Below, one piece after another: positions 1 to 6,108 of a DNA stretch of 9,774 nt (positions within the stretch are counted from its first letter, which is position 1; each line of letters opens with the position of its first letter). Both the position numbers and the translations under genes were made by a program. Origin of the DNA: Streptomyces sp. NRRL WC-3549 (GTDB lineage Bacteria; Actinomycetota; Actinomycetes; Streptomycetales; Streptomycetaceae); NCBI RefSeq assembly GCF_000721935.1, contig NZ_KL585411.1:11310-21083 (forward strand). The letters are read 5' to 3'. Below the pieces are notes generated by a model. The model saw nothing but the letters and a program-made list of their open reading frames with translations, was not told where the DNA came from and did not search any database.

Positions 1-30
1 AGCCCGCTCAGAGATGTGTATAAGAGACAG
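1..30. other. Residual tagmentation adapter (Tn5 mosaic end), not genomic
   Basis: Bases 12-30 read AGATGTGTATAAGAGACAG, an exact match to the 19-bp mosaic end carried by Nextera-type adapters. Bases 6-11 (GCTCAG) differ by one base from the end of the Nextera read-2 arm (GCTCGG), which suggests an uncorrected adapter with sequencing errors. The mosaic end is an engineered chimera of the Tn5 outer and inner ends, so a natural origin is unlikely. Translated, it gives the MYKRQ N-terminus known as an adapter artefact in protein databases. Genomic sequence should be taken to start at about base 31. Confidence 0.96.
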
Positions 31-373
31 CTGCTGAAGCACACCACCCGCACGGTCAAGGCGATCGTCAAGGAGATCCCCTCGCGGCTCACCCTGGACG
101 ACCTCTCCCAGCACCCGGCCCCCGGGCAGCTGGCCGCCAACGACATCGGCCGGGTCGTGGTGCGTACCGCCGAGCCGCTCGCGCTCGACGCCTACGCGGA
201 CTCCCGGCGCACCGGGTCGTTCCTGCTCATCGACCCCGCGGACGGCACGACGCTGACGGCCGGTATGGCGCGGCACGACGCGGACGGCCGGTATGGCGGG
301 CGCGTCGTTCGCCGCCGTGGACGCCCCGGACGCCGGGGACACCGCGGCCGAGGACGCGGAGTGGGACTTCTGA
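31..373 (+). CDS. cysN: CysN, sulfate adenylyltransferase large (GTPase) subunit, C-terminal fragment with a frameshift
   Basis: CysN with CysD forms ATP sulfurylase, which makes adenosine 5'-phosphosulfate from sulfate and ATP with GTP hydrolysis. Only about the last 104 residues are present. They correspond to the C-terminal beta-barrel region, with the readable stretches TVKAIVKEIPSRLTLDDL, LAANDIGRVVVRTAEPL and SGSFLLIDP-like RTGSFLLIDPADGTTLTAGM. The 5' part is cut off by the adapter at the contig end. A 28-bp tandem duplication at 243-298 shifts the frame by +1. Removing one unit restores GMA-GASFAAVDAPDAGDT and a typical WDF ending at the TGA 371-373. Read literally, the frame instead runs on to a stop at 523-525 with an unrelated basic tail. 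Gene identity is strong from these motifs and from the sulfur-gene neighbours. Whether the frameshift is real or an assembly error at the contig edge cannot be decided here. Confidence 0.85.
243..298. repeat. 28-bp tandem duplication inside cysN
   Basis: Units 243-270 and 271-298 are directly adjacent and match at 27 of 28 positions; the only difference is T254 against G282. Because 28 is not a multiple of three, the second unit moves the cysN reading frame by +1. Unit 1 encodes the conserved TLTAGM, so unit 2 looks like the extra copy. Confidence 0.9.
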
Positions 374-525
374 TGACGACGGACGTGACGAGGGACTTCT
401 TCTCGACCTTCGCGAAGGAGGGCGGCCGTGTCGGCGGCGGCGCCCTCGGGCGGGGGTGCCCCCCGGTCGAACGAAGACGAGAGCTCGGGGGAGGCCAGGG
501 CGGGGTCGGGCGATGTGCGGCATGA
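373..525 (+). CDS. Possible small ORF starting at the cysN stop (TGATG)
   Basis: The natural cysN stop TGA (371-373) shares its A with an ATG at 373-375. From there 50 codons run to TGA 523-525. The first 20 or so residues (MTTDVTRDFFSTFAKEGGR) look protein-like. The remainder is encoded by the palindromic intergenic repeat at 451-493 and looks like read-through of non-coding sequence. A GGAG at 358-361 could serve as a ribosome site, 11 nt before the ATG. It may be the remnant of a small gene interrupted by the repeat, or a chance ORF. I recognise no family. Confidence 0.2.
   Translation: MTTDVTRDFFSTFAKEGGRVGGGALGRGCPPVERRRELGGGQGGVGRCAA
451..493. repeat. Streptomyces-type palindromic intergenic repeat
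   Basis: This stretch begins GGGGGTGCCCCCC and ends GAGAGCTCGGGGGAG, with TCGAACGAAGACGA between. It closely resembles a short palindromic element I know as scattered through Streptomyces intergenic regions (G-run/C-run, TCGAGCGAAGCCGAGAGC, then a G-run). The C-run at 460-464 can pair with the G-run at 487-491, and TCG 467-469 with CGA 478-480, giving an imperfect stem-loop. It lies in the cysN to transporter gap. It may act as a partial terminator or mRNA-stability element within the operon. Family membership is from memory, not from a search. Confidence 0.6.
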
Positions 526-632
526 CGTACGCGCACTGCCTGCGCGCCCGCCCGTACCACCCGCAGCACCGTTTCGGACGAAGACGACCAGCCGACGACC
601 CGGCCACCCCTCCGCGCCTTCGAGGGATGTGA
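513..632 (+). CDS. Possible 39-residue leader ORF upstream of the transporter
   Basis: An ATG at 513 opens 39 codons ending with TGA at 630-632, 28 nt before the GTG of the substrate-binding protein. The peptide starts MCGMTYAHCLRARPYHPQHR, with cysteines at positions 2 and 9, then becomes arginine- and proline-rich. Actinobacterial sulfur genes are often preceded by short cysteine-containing leader peptides, so position and cysteines are suggestive. I do not see the RRHVDL-type motif typical of annotated Streptomyces leader peptides, and there is no clear ribosome site just upstream. It could be a chance ORF. Confidence 0.2.
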   Translation: MCGMTYAHCLRARPYHPQHRFGRRRPADDPATPPRLRGM

Positions 633-644
633 GACCGGGCCGAC

Positions 645-650
645 GAGAGG
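645..650 (+). promoter_or_regulatory. Ribosome binding site for the substrate-binding lipoprotein
   Basis: GAGAGG lies 10 nt before the GTG at 661. It decides the start, since no ATG in this frame gives the lipoprotein signal. Confidence 0.6.
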
Positions 651-660
651 AAACCCTCCC

Positions 661-1770
661 GTGCCAGCCCCCCGTACCACCCTTCGCCGCGGCCTCGCCG
701 CTGCCGCCGCCCTGCCGCTGCTCGCGGTGGCCCTCACTGCCTGCGGCTACGGCTCCGAGGCGGAGGAGCAGGACACCACGCGTGTCTCCGCCGACGGGAA
801 GAAGCTGTCCGCCGACACGGTGAAGATCGGCTACTTCCCGAACCTCACGCACGCCACCGCCCTGGTGGGCATCGAGGAAGGCCTCATCGCCGAGGAGCTG
901 GGCGGCACCTCGGTCAAGCCCTCGACGTTCAACGCCGGGCCCTCCGAGATCGAGGCGCTCAACGCGGGCTCCATCGACATCGGCTTCATCGGCCCCTCCC
1001 CCTCGATCAACGGGTACACCAAGTCCAAGGGCCAGAGCCTGCGCATCATCGGCGGTTCGGCCTCCGGCGGGGTGAAGCTGGTCGTCAACCCGGACAAGAT
1101 CAAGACGGTGGACGATCTCAAGGGCAAGAAGATCGCCACCCCGCAGCTCGGCAACACCCAGGACGTGGCGTTCCTCAACTGGATCTCCGAGAAGGGCTGG
1201 AAGGTCGACGCCCAGAGCGGCAAGGGCGACGTCTCCGTGGTCCGCTCGGACAACAAGGTGACCCCGGACGCCTACAGGTCCGGTTCCCTGGACGGCGCCT
1301 GGGTCCCCGAGCCGACCGCCTCGAAGCTGGTCTCCGAGGGCGCGAAGGTGCTGCTGGACGAGTCGACGCTCTGGCCGGACGACCGGTTCGTGATCACGAA
1401 CATCATCGTGTCGCAGAAGTTCCTCACCGCGCACCCGGACGTCGTCGAGGCCGTGCTGCGCGGCACGGTGAACACCAACAAGTGGATCAACGCCCACCCC
1501 GACGAGGCCAAGGCGTCGGCCAACACCGCGCTGGAGAAGCTGAGCGGCAAGGCGCTGCCGGCCGAGGTCCTGGACCCGGCGTGGGAGTCCATCAGGATCA
1601 CCGATGATCCGCTGGCCGCCACGCTCGACGCCCAGGCCCGGCACGCGGTGAAGGCCGGGCTGCTGGCGGAGCCGGACCTCAAGGGGATCTACGACCTGAG
1701 GCCGCTGAACAAGATCCTGAAGGCCGCGGGCGAGCCCGAGGCCGCCGACGCCGGTCTCGGCGTCAAGTAG
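661..1770 (+). CDS. ABC transporter substrate-binding lipoprotein, SsuA/TauA/NrtA-like (probable sulfonate or related sulfur compound)
   Basis: This 369-residue protein is the extracytoplasmic binding component of the ABC importer encoded by the next two genes. Residues 1-28 form a lipoprotein signal: RR at 9-10, a hydrophobic stretch, then a lipobox LTAC with Cys28 as the lipidated residue. The mature part is an NMT1/THI5-like, SsuA-type periplasmic-binding fold: KIGYFPNLTHATALVGIEEG near 53-72, then AGPSEIEALNAGSIDIGFIG and GASFGG-like GGSASGGVKLVV further on. The GTG start at 661 is chosen because GAGAGG (645-650) sits 10 nt upstream and it gives a complete signal peptide. The stop at 1768-1770 is 57 nt before the ATPase. 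Position after cysN supports a sulfur substrate, but the family also takes up taurine, nitrate and thiamine precursors. Function is inferred; family is secure. Confidence 0.9.
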   Translation: MPAPRTTLRRGLAAAAALPLLAVALTACGYGSEAEEQDTTRVSADGKKLSADTVKIGYFPNLTHATALVGIEEGLIAEELGGTSVKPSTFNAGPSEIEALNAGSIDIGFIGPSPSINGYTKSKGQSLRIIGGSASGGVKLVVNPDKIKTVDDLKGKKIATPQLGNTQDVAFLNWISEKGWKVDAQSGKGDVSVVRSDNKVTPDAYRSGSLDGAWVPEPTASKLVSEGAKVLLDESTLWPDDRFVITNIIVSQKFLTAHPDVVEAVLRGTVNTNKWINAHPDEAKASANTALEKLSGKALPAEVLDPAWESIRITDDPLAATLDAQARHAVKAGLLAEPDLKGIYDLRPLNKILKAAGEPEAADAGLGVK

Positions 1771-1813
1771 CCCGTCCGGCAGCAACCGGACATCCGAAAG
1801 CACCGAGATCCCC

Positions 1814-1819
1814 AGGAGG
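1814..1819 (+). promoter_or_regulatory. Ribosome binding site deciding the ATPase start
   Basis: AGGAGG, a near-perfect Shine-Dalgarno, sits 8 nt before the ATG at 1828. An in-frame GTG at 1819 overlaps this site and is therefore not the likely start. Confidence 0.85.
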
Positions 1820-1827
1820 TGACGACC

Positions 1828-2619
1828 ATGGCGACCACCACCCTCACCAAGGCCGAGGACCGTGCGGCGGTCGAGCACGCCGCCCGTATCACGCACGTCT
1901 CCAAGTCCTTCGCAGGACCCGCGGGGCAGCAGCTGGTCCTGGACGACATCACGCTCGATGTCGCCCCGGGCGAGTTCGTCACCCTCCTGGGGGCCTCCGG
2001 GTGCGGCAAGTCGACCCTGCTCAACCTGGTGGCCGGGCTGGACCGTCCGAGCGCGGGGTCCATCGAGACCCCGGGCGGCCGGCCGGCCCTGATGTTCCAG
2101 GAGCACGCCCTCTTCCCGTGGCTGACCGCGGGCAAGAACATCGAACTCGCCCTGCGCCTGCGCGGGGTGGCGAAGTCGGACCGCCGCACGGAGGCGGAGC
2201 GGCTGCTCGAACTCGTACGCCTGGGCGGGGCGTACGGGAAGCGGGTGCACGAGCTCTCGGGCGGTATGCGCCAGCGGGTGGCGATGGCCCGCGCGCTCGC
2301 CCAGGACAGCCGACTGCTGCTGATGGACGAGCCGTTCGCCGCGCTCGACGCCATCACCCGCGATGTGCTGCACGACGAGCTGACCCGCATCTGGCGCGAG
2401 ACGAACGCCTCGGTGCTCTTCGTCACCCACAACGTGCGTGAGGCGGTGCGGCTGGCCCAGCGGGTCGTGCTGCTGTCCTCGCGGCCCGGCCGGATCGCCC
2501 GCGAGTGGACGGTCGGCATCGAGCAGCCGCGCCGCATCGAGGACACCGCCGTGGCGGAGCTGTCCGTCGAGATCACCGAACAACTGCGTGGGGAGATCCG
2601 CCGTCATGGCCAGCACTGA
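1828..2619 (+). CDS. ABC transporter ATP-binding protein, SsuB/TauB/NrtD-like
   Basis: This 263-residue cytoplasmic ATPase drives the importer. All the expected motifs are present: Walker A GASGCGKST at 55-63, Q-loop Gln91 in LMFQEHALFPW, signature LSGGM at 143-147, Walker B LLLMDE at 163-168, D-loop ALD at 172-174 and switch His201 in VTHN. FQEHALFPW and the overall length are typical of the nitrate/sulfonate/taurine group. It has the usual 250-270 residue length with no extra C-terminal domain. The start follows a strong AGGAGG. Its last 14 nt overlap the start of the permease gene, so the two are probably translationally coupled, and all three transporter genes look like one transcript. 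The exact substrate is not determined by this subunit. Confidence 0.94.
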   Translation: MATTTLTKAEDRAAVEHAARITHVSKSFAGPAGQQLVLDDITLDVAPGEFVTLLGASGCGKSTLLNLVAGLDRPSAGSIETPGGRPALMFQEHALFPWLTAGKNIELALRLRGVAKSDRRTEAERLLELVRLGGAYGKRVHELSGGMRQRVAMARALAQDSRLLLMDEPFAALDAITRDVLHDELTRIWRETNASVLFVTHNVREAVRLAQRVVLLSSRPGRIAREWTVGIEQPRRIEDTAVAELSVEITEQLRGEIRRHGQH

Positions 2620-3484
2620 CACCAAGCCCGACGATCTCGCGGGGCTGGAGGCCGGGCTGGACGCCCTGGACGCCGTCCAGGTGCGGCGGACCCCGCTCCG
2701 CGAGGTCCTTCTCGCCAAGGTCCTGCCGCCGGTGGTCGCGGTGGTCCTGGTGCTCCTCGTCTGGCAGTTGCTGGTCCAGGCCGAGGTCACCGACGACTAC
2801 AAGCTGCCTCCGCCGTCCGCGGTCTGGGACAGCGTGCGGGACATGTGGCTGAAGGGCACGCTCCTGGACGTCGTCTGGACGAGTGTGTCGCGCGGCCTGC
2901 TCGGTTTCCTGCTGGCCGTGGCGATCGGTACACCGCTGGGCCTGCTGGTGGCCCGGGTGCGACTGGTCCGGGCCGCGATAGGCCCGATCCTGTCGGGACT
3001 CCAGTCCCTGCCCTCGGTGGCGTGGGTGGCCCCGGCGGTGATCTGGCTCGGCCTCAACGACAAGATGATGTACGCGGTGATCCTGCTGGGCGCGGTGCCG
3101 TCGGTGGCCAACGGTCTGGTCTCCGGTGTGGACCAGGTGCCGCCGCTCTTCCTCCGCGCGGGACGCACGATCGGTGCGACGGGGCTGCGCGGGACCTGGC
3201 ACATCGTCCTGCCGGCCGCGCTGCCGGGCTATCTGGCCGGCCTCAAGCAGGGCTGGGCGTTCTCCTGGCGTTCGCTGATGGCCGCCGAGATCATCGCCTC
3301 CTCCCCCGATCTCGGCCTGGGGCTCGGGCAGTTGCTGGAGAACGGCCGCAACAACTTCGACATGCCGGGGATCTTCCTGGCGATCCTGCTCATCCTGTTC
3401 GTCGGCATCGCGATCGACCTGCTGATCTTCAGTCCGCTGGAGCGGCGGGTGCTGCGCGGCCGTGGTCTCCTCGTCAAGAACTGA
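2606..3484 (+). CDS. ABC transporter permease, SsuC/TauC/NrtB-like
   Basis: This 292-residue inner-membrane protein forms the transport channel, presumably as a dimer because only one permease gene is present. A charged cytoplasmic N-terminus (1-38) is followed by hydrophobic segments at about 40-57, 97-116, 137-150 and 155-171, with more near the C-terminus (FLAILLILFVGIAIDLLIF). The EAA-type cytoplasmic loop that contacts the ATPase is visible at about 184-207 (RAGRTIGATG, then IVLPAALPG). The LQSLPSVAWVAPAVIWLGL stretch is characteristic of the sulfonate/nitrate/taurine permease group. The ATG at 2606 is chosen because it lies after GGGGAG at 2590-2595; it overlaps the ATPase end by 14 nt. 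A longer in-frame opening to 2438 lies inside the ATPase gene and is not coding. The sirohydrochlorin chelatase starts 7 nt after the stop. Confidence 0.93.
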   Translation: MASTDTKPDDLAGLEAGLDALDAVQVRRTPLREVLLAKVLPPVVAVVLVLLVWQLLVQAEVTDDYKLPPPSAVWDSVRDMWLKGTLLDVVWTSVSRGLLGFLLAVAIGTPLGLLVARVRLVRAAIGPILSGLQSLPSVAWVAPAVIWLGLNDKMMYAVILLGAVPSVANGLVSGVDQVPPLFLRAGRTIGATGLRGTWHIVLPAALPGYLAGLKQGWAFSWRSLMAAEIIASSPDLGLGLGQLLENGRNNFDMPGIFLAILLILFVGIAIDLLIFSPLERRVLRGRGLLVKN

Positions 3485-3491
3485 GTCCGGC

Positions 3492-4244
3492 ATGACTGCC
3501 CCGGTCCTCCTCGTCACCGCCCACGGCAGCCGCGATCCGCGGCACGCGGCGACTGTGCACGCGCTCACCGCGCGGGTCCGGGCGCTGCGGCCCGGGCTGC
3601 GCGTGGAGACGGCATTCCTGGAGTTCAACGCGCCCTCGGTGCCCCGCGTGCTGGAGCGCCTGGCCGCGGAGGGGGCCGGTGAGGTCGTCGCCCTGCCCCT
3701 GCTGCTGACCCGGGCCTTCCACGCGAAGTCGGACGTCCCCTCGGTGCTGCACGAGGCCCGGACCCGGCTGCCGGGGCTGCGGATCCGGCAGGCCGACGTC
3801 CTCGGCCCGTCACCGCTGCTCAACGCGGCGCTGGAACAGCGGCTGTACGAGGCGGGGCTCTCGCCCGCCGACAAGGGCTCGACCGGGCTGGTCCTGGCCT
3901 CGGCGGGCTCCACCGACCCGGAGGCGAGCGCGGTGATCGCTGAAATCGCGCGGGAGCTGCGGCACACCGGTTGGTGCGCCGTGCGGCCCGCGTTCGCCTC
4001 CGCTTCTCTGCCCCGTACCGAGGAAGCGGTGCGGGACCTGCGGGCCGAGGGGGTGCGCCGGGTGGCGGTGGCCCCGTACGTCATCGCCCCCGGCCGGCTC
4101 CCGGACCGGATCGCCGCCGGGGCGGCCGGGGCCGATGTGCTCTCCGGCGTACTGGGCCCGTCCCCGGCCCTCGCCCGGCTGCTGCTGATCCGCTACGACG
4201 AGGCCTGTGCCCCGGCGGCCGGGGCGCGGTCGTTGAGCGCGTAG
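3492..4244 (+). CDS. Sirohydrochlorin chelatase, CbiX/SirB-like
   Basis: This 250-residue protein likely inserts ferrous iron (or cobalt) into sirohydrochlorin; in this context the product would be siroheme for assimilatory sulfite reductase. It starts with the family hallmark LLVTAHGSRDPRH, with metal-binding His11. The second conserved histidine is His77 in LLTRAFHAKSDVP, and the C-terminal half repeats the fold (LVLASAGSTDPEASA, VAPYVIAPGRLPDRI). The length fits the two-domain, single-chain bacterial form. The ATG at 3492 is 7 nt after the permease stop, so it appears co-transcribed with the transporter. It ends 6 nt before the end of the convergent nitroreductase gene, leaving no room for a separate terminator. 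Metal specificity (iron or cobalt) cannot be told from sequence; the sulfur context favours iron. Confidence 0.88.
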   Translation: MTAPVLLVTAHGSRDPRHAATVHALTARVRALRPGLRVETAFLEFNAPSVPRVLERLAAEGAGEVVALPLLLTRAFHAKSDVPSVLHEARTRLPGLRIRQADVLGPSPLLNAALEQRLYEAGLSPADKGSTGLVLASAGSTDPEASAVIAEIARELRHTGWCAVRPAFASASLPRTEEAVRDLRAEGVRRVAVAPYVIAPGRLPDRIAAGAAGADVLSGVLGPSPALARLLLIRYDEACAPAAGARSLSA

Positions 4245-4250
4245 GGCGGT

Positions 4251-4880
4251 TCAGCCGCAGTCGAGGGTGCCGGTGCGGGACCGCTTCAGCTCGAAGAAGT
4301 CAGGGTGGCCGGCCAGCACCCGGAAGCTGTCGAAGAGCCGTGCCGCCTCCTCGCCCCGGGGGATCGAGTTCAGCACGGGCCCGAACCAGACAGTGCCGTC
4401 GACGTGGAGGGTGGGCGTCCCGACGTAGGAGCCGGCCGCCGGGTCCTTGCCCCGGTCGTGGCTGCGGCGTACGGCGTCGTCGTGGTCCTCGGTGTGCGCG
4501 GCGTCCGCCAGGGCGGCGGGCAGGCCCAGTTCGGCGAGTGCCTCGGCGGTGACGGCGTCGAAGTCCTCCCGTTCGCACTGGTGGATGCGGGAGCCCAGGG
4601 CGGTGTAGAGGTCACGCAGGACGCCCGGGCCGTGGGCGGCGGCCGCCGCGGCGGCGACCCGCACCGGGCCTCTCGAGCGGTCCACCAGAGCGCGGTACCA
4701 GTCGGGGAGTTCGTTGCCGGTGTTGTGCAGGTAGAGGCTCATCACGTGGAAGCGGAGGTCGATGTCGCGCCGCTGCTCGACCTCCAGCATCCAGCGGGAG
4801 GCGATCCAGGCGAACGGGCAGGCCGGATCGAAGTAGAAGTCGACGGCCGTGCTGCCCGGTGTATCGGTGTGCGTGGTCAT
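4251..4880 (-). CDS. Mycothiol-dependent nitroreductase-like DsbA-family protein (Rv2466c homologue), single-cysteine variant
   Basis: This 209-residue cytoplasmic thioredoxin-fold protein matches the Mycobacterium tuberculosis Rv2466c family along its length: [23 protein letters not shown] near the N-terminus, [22 protein letters not shown] with the cis-proline Pro156, [14 protein letters not shown], and FFELKRSRT at the C-terminus. In the family the active-site cysteine works with mycothiol to reduce nitro or disulfide substrates. Here the CxxC site reads CPFA, with Cys21 kept and Ala24 in place of the second cysteine. This implies a monothiol mechanism. Cys102 and the penultimate Cys208 are not at family active-site positions. 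The start ATG (minus strand, 4880) aligns with the family N-terminus, though no strong ribosome site is visible. Two near-palindromic repeats lie just upstream (4913-4947). The gene is convergent with the chelatase and is not part of the sulfur operon. Confidence 0.88.
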   Translation of the reverse strand: MTTHTDTPGSTAVDFYFDPACPFAWIASRWMLEVEQRRDIDLRFHVMSLYLHNTGNELPDWYRALVDRSRGPVRVAAAAAAAHGPGVLRDLYTALGSRIHQCEREDFDAVTAEALAELGLPAALADAAHTEDHDDAVRRSHDRGKDPAAGSYVGTPTLHVDGTVWFGPVLNSIPRGEEAARLFDSFRVLAGHPDFFELKRSRTGTLDCG

Positions 4881-4912
4881 GGCAGGAGCCTAGAGAGACG
4901 GTGGCCCGGGGC

Positions 4913-4947
4913 GGTGGGCCATTTCACCACCGGTCCGATGGGCCATC
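4913..4947. promoter_or_regulatory. Paired near-palindromic sites upstream of the nitroreductase gene (candidate operators)
   Basis: GGTGGGCCATT (4913-4923) and GATGGGCCATC (4937-4947) are nearly the same 11-mer, spaced 24 bp centre to centre. The second is a perfect inverted repeat around a central G; the first also sits in a GGTGG-N9-CCACC inverted repeat (4913-4931). They lie 33-67 bp before the start codon, where a repressor or activator would bind. The regulator is unknown, and chance repeats in GC-rich DNA remain possible. Confidence 0.35.
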
Positions 4948-5057
4948 CGAGGGGGCAGGCCGCTGCCCCGCGTGGTGGCCGTGAGCGGGGTACCGGCGGC
5001 TCGGGCCACCCGGGCGCACTCGGCCATGTGTGCGTACGCGGTCTTCACGGCTCCACG

Positions 5058-5071
5058 GTGGGCGCGCCCAC
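5058..5071. repeat. 14-bp perfect palindrome
   Basis: GTGGGCGCGCCCAC reads the same on both strands. It lies between the streptogrisin terminator and the nitroreductase upstream region, in sequence where I see no gene. It may be a protein-binding site or chance. Confidence 0.3.
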
Positions 5072-5092
5072 GGTCTCGGACGAACACGACAA

Positions 5093-5119
5093 CGGGCCGC
5101 GCTCCAGGAGCGCGGCCCG
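5093..5119 (-). terminator. Transcription terminator of the streptogrisin-like gene
   Basis: A perfect inverted repeat of 27 nt gives a 12-bp GC-rich stem with a 3-nt loop (CAG); the arms are GGGCCGCGCTC and its complement. It starts 32 nt after the protease stop codon on the minus strand. There is no long U-run, as is usual for Streptomyces terminators. Being symmetrical it could act in both directions. Confidence 0.75.
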
Positions 5120-5151
5120 CCGTGTCGAGCCGGGTCGGTGATGCGTCAGCC

Positions 5152-6069
5152 TCAGAAGACCTGGACGCCGTAGGCGTTCAGCGCTTCCACGACGGGCTGG
5201 AAGAACGTGGTGCCGCCCGAGGAGCAGTTGCCGCTGCCGCCCGAGGTGAGGCCGAGAGCGGTGCTGCCCGCGAAGAGCGAACCGCCGCTGTCGCCGGGCT
5301 CGGCGCAGACGTTGGTCTGGATCAGGCCGGAGACGATGTCGCCGCCGCCGTAGTTGACGGTCGCGTTGAGGCCGGTGACCGTGCCGCTGTGGACGCCGGT
5401 GGTGGAGCCGCTGCGCTTGACCGACTGGCCGACCGTGGGGTTGGCGGCCGAGGTGATGTCCTGGTAGCTGCCGTTGTAGAGGTAGACCCGGCCGTCCGCG
5501 TTGGCGGAGTTGGAGTGCCGGATGATCCCGTAGTCGTTACCGGGGAAGCTGGAGCCCGCACGCGAACCGAGGGTCGCGGTCCCGGCGGAGTTGGTGTACC
5601 AGGTGCTGCCGATCTGGGTGCAGTGCCCGGCGGTCAGCGCGTAGTAGGTGCTGCCGCTGCGGACGTTGAAGCCGAGGGAGCAGCGTCCACCGCCGGCGTA
5701 TATCGCCTCGCCGCCGGCGATGAGCTTGTTGAACTGGCCCGGGGTGTGCTTGATGTCGATCTTCGCGCCGGTGTCGGTGACCGACTTCTCGATCGTGGCG
5801 ACCTCGGCCGCGGAGACCGTGCTGTCGACGGTCACGACGACCTTGCCGGTCGCCGCGTCGGAGTACCAGGCGGTACCGGCGATGTCCGCACCGCGCACGG
5901 CGGTGCTGGCGTCGGCGAGCGCCGCCTTGGTGACGGCGGTGTCCTGGGTGGGCTGGGCGACCGCGGTCGGCGCCGCCAGCGCGACGGCGGTGACCAGGCC
6001 GGAGGTGACGGCGATGAGCCGGGCACGTCTGGAGAGGGAGCCGAGGGGGGCGAGGCGCTTGAAGGTCAC
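5152..6069 (-). CDS. Streptogrisin A/B-like secreted serine protease precursor (family S1)
   Basis: This 305-residue preproprotein is a secreted chymotrypsin-fold protease. Residues 1-38 are a signal peptide ending AVA, 39-116 an alpha-lytic-type propeptide that acts as folding chaperone, and the mature enzyme probably starts at Ile117 or Ala118 (LIAGGEAIY) by self-cleavage. The catalytic triad is His149 in LTAGHC, Asp179 in [10 protein letters not shown] and Ser261 in [10 protein letters not shown]. Four cysteines (130, 150, 255, 282) match the two family disulfides. The early mature part resembles S. griseus protease B ([15 protein letters not shown]), while the middle and the Ser region resemble protease A ([28 protein letters not shown]). 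The GTG start at 6069 is chosen because GGAGGA lies 4 nt upstream and gives the canonical MTFKR N-terminus; an ATG 12 nt earlier overlaps that ribosome site. A terminator follows at 5093-5119. Confidence 0.94.
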   Translation of the reverse strand: MTFKRLAPLGSLSRRARLIAVTSGLVTAVALAAPTAVAQPTQDTAVTKAALADASTAVRGADIAGTAWYSDAATGKVVVTVDSTVSAAEVATIEKSVTDTGAKIDIKHTPGQFNKLIAGGEAIYAGGGRCSLGFNVRSGSTYYALTAGHCTQIGSTWYTNSAGTATLGSRAGSSFPGNDYGIIRHSNSANADGRVYLYNGSYQDITSAANPTVGQSVKRSGSTTGVHSGTVTGLNATVNYGGGDIVSGLIQTNVCAEPGDSGGSLFAGSTALGLTSGGSGNCSSGGTTFFQPVVEALNAYGVQVF

Positions 6070-6073
6070 GGAA

Positions 6074-6079
6074 TCCTCC
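6074..6079 (-). promoter_or_regulatory. Ribosome binding site deciding the streptogrisin start
   Basis: On the minus strand GGAGGA precedes the GTG at 6069 by 4 nt. The in-frame ATG at 6081 overlaps this site, so GTG is preferred. Confidence 0.75.
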
Positions 6080-6108
6080 ATGGATGGGGGGGTGTCGCCG
6101 ACCGCTGG

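Noticed and set aside
1..30. A natural Tn5-like transposon end
   Set aside because: The 19-bp mosaic end is an engineered sequence used in library preparation, it sits at the window edge, and no transposase or target duplication is present.
16..525. A 169-residue protein starting MYKRQ
   Set aside because: Its start lies in the adapter and its end results from the cysN frameshift; it is not a natural protein.
2573..4084. Long minus-strand open frame of 503 codons
   Set aside because: It lies antisense to the permease and chelatase genes, has low-complexity Arg/Gln/His-rich translation and no domain; long antisense frames are common in high-GC DNA.
4890..5087. Minus-strand 65-codon frame upstream of the nitroreductase
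   Set aside because: It covers the candidate operator repeats, has no motif, and its codon pattern is not clearly that of a gene.
4881..5090. SigR (thiol-stress) promoter for the nitroreductase
   Set aside because: I searched the upstream minus strand for GGAAT followed by GTT at 18-19 nt and found none.
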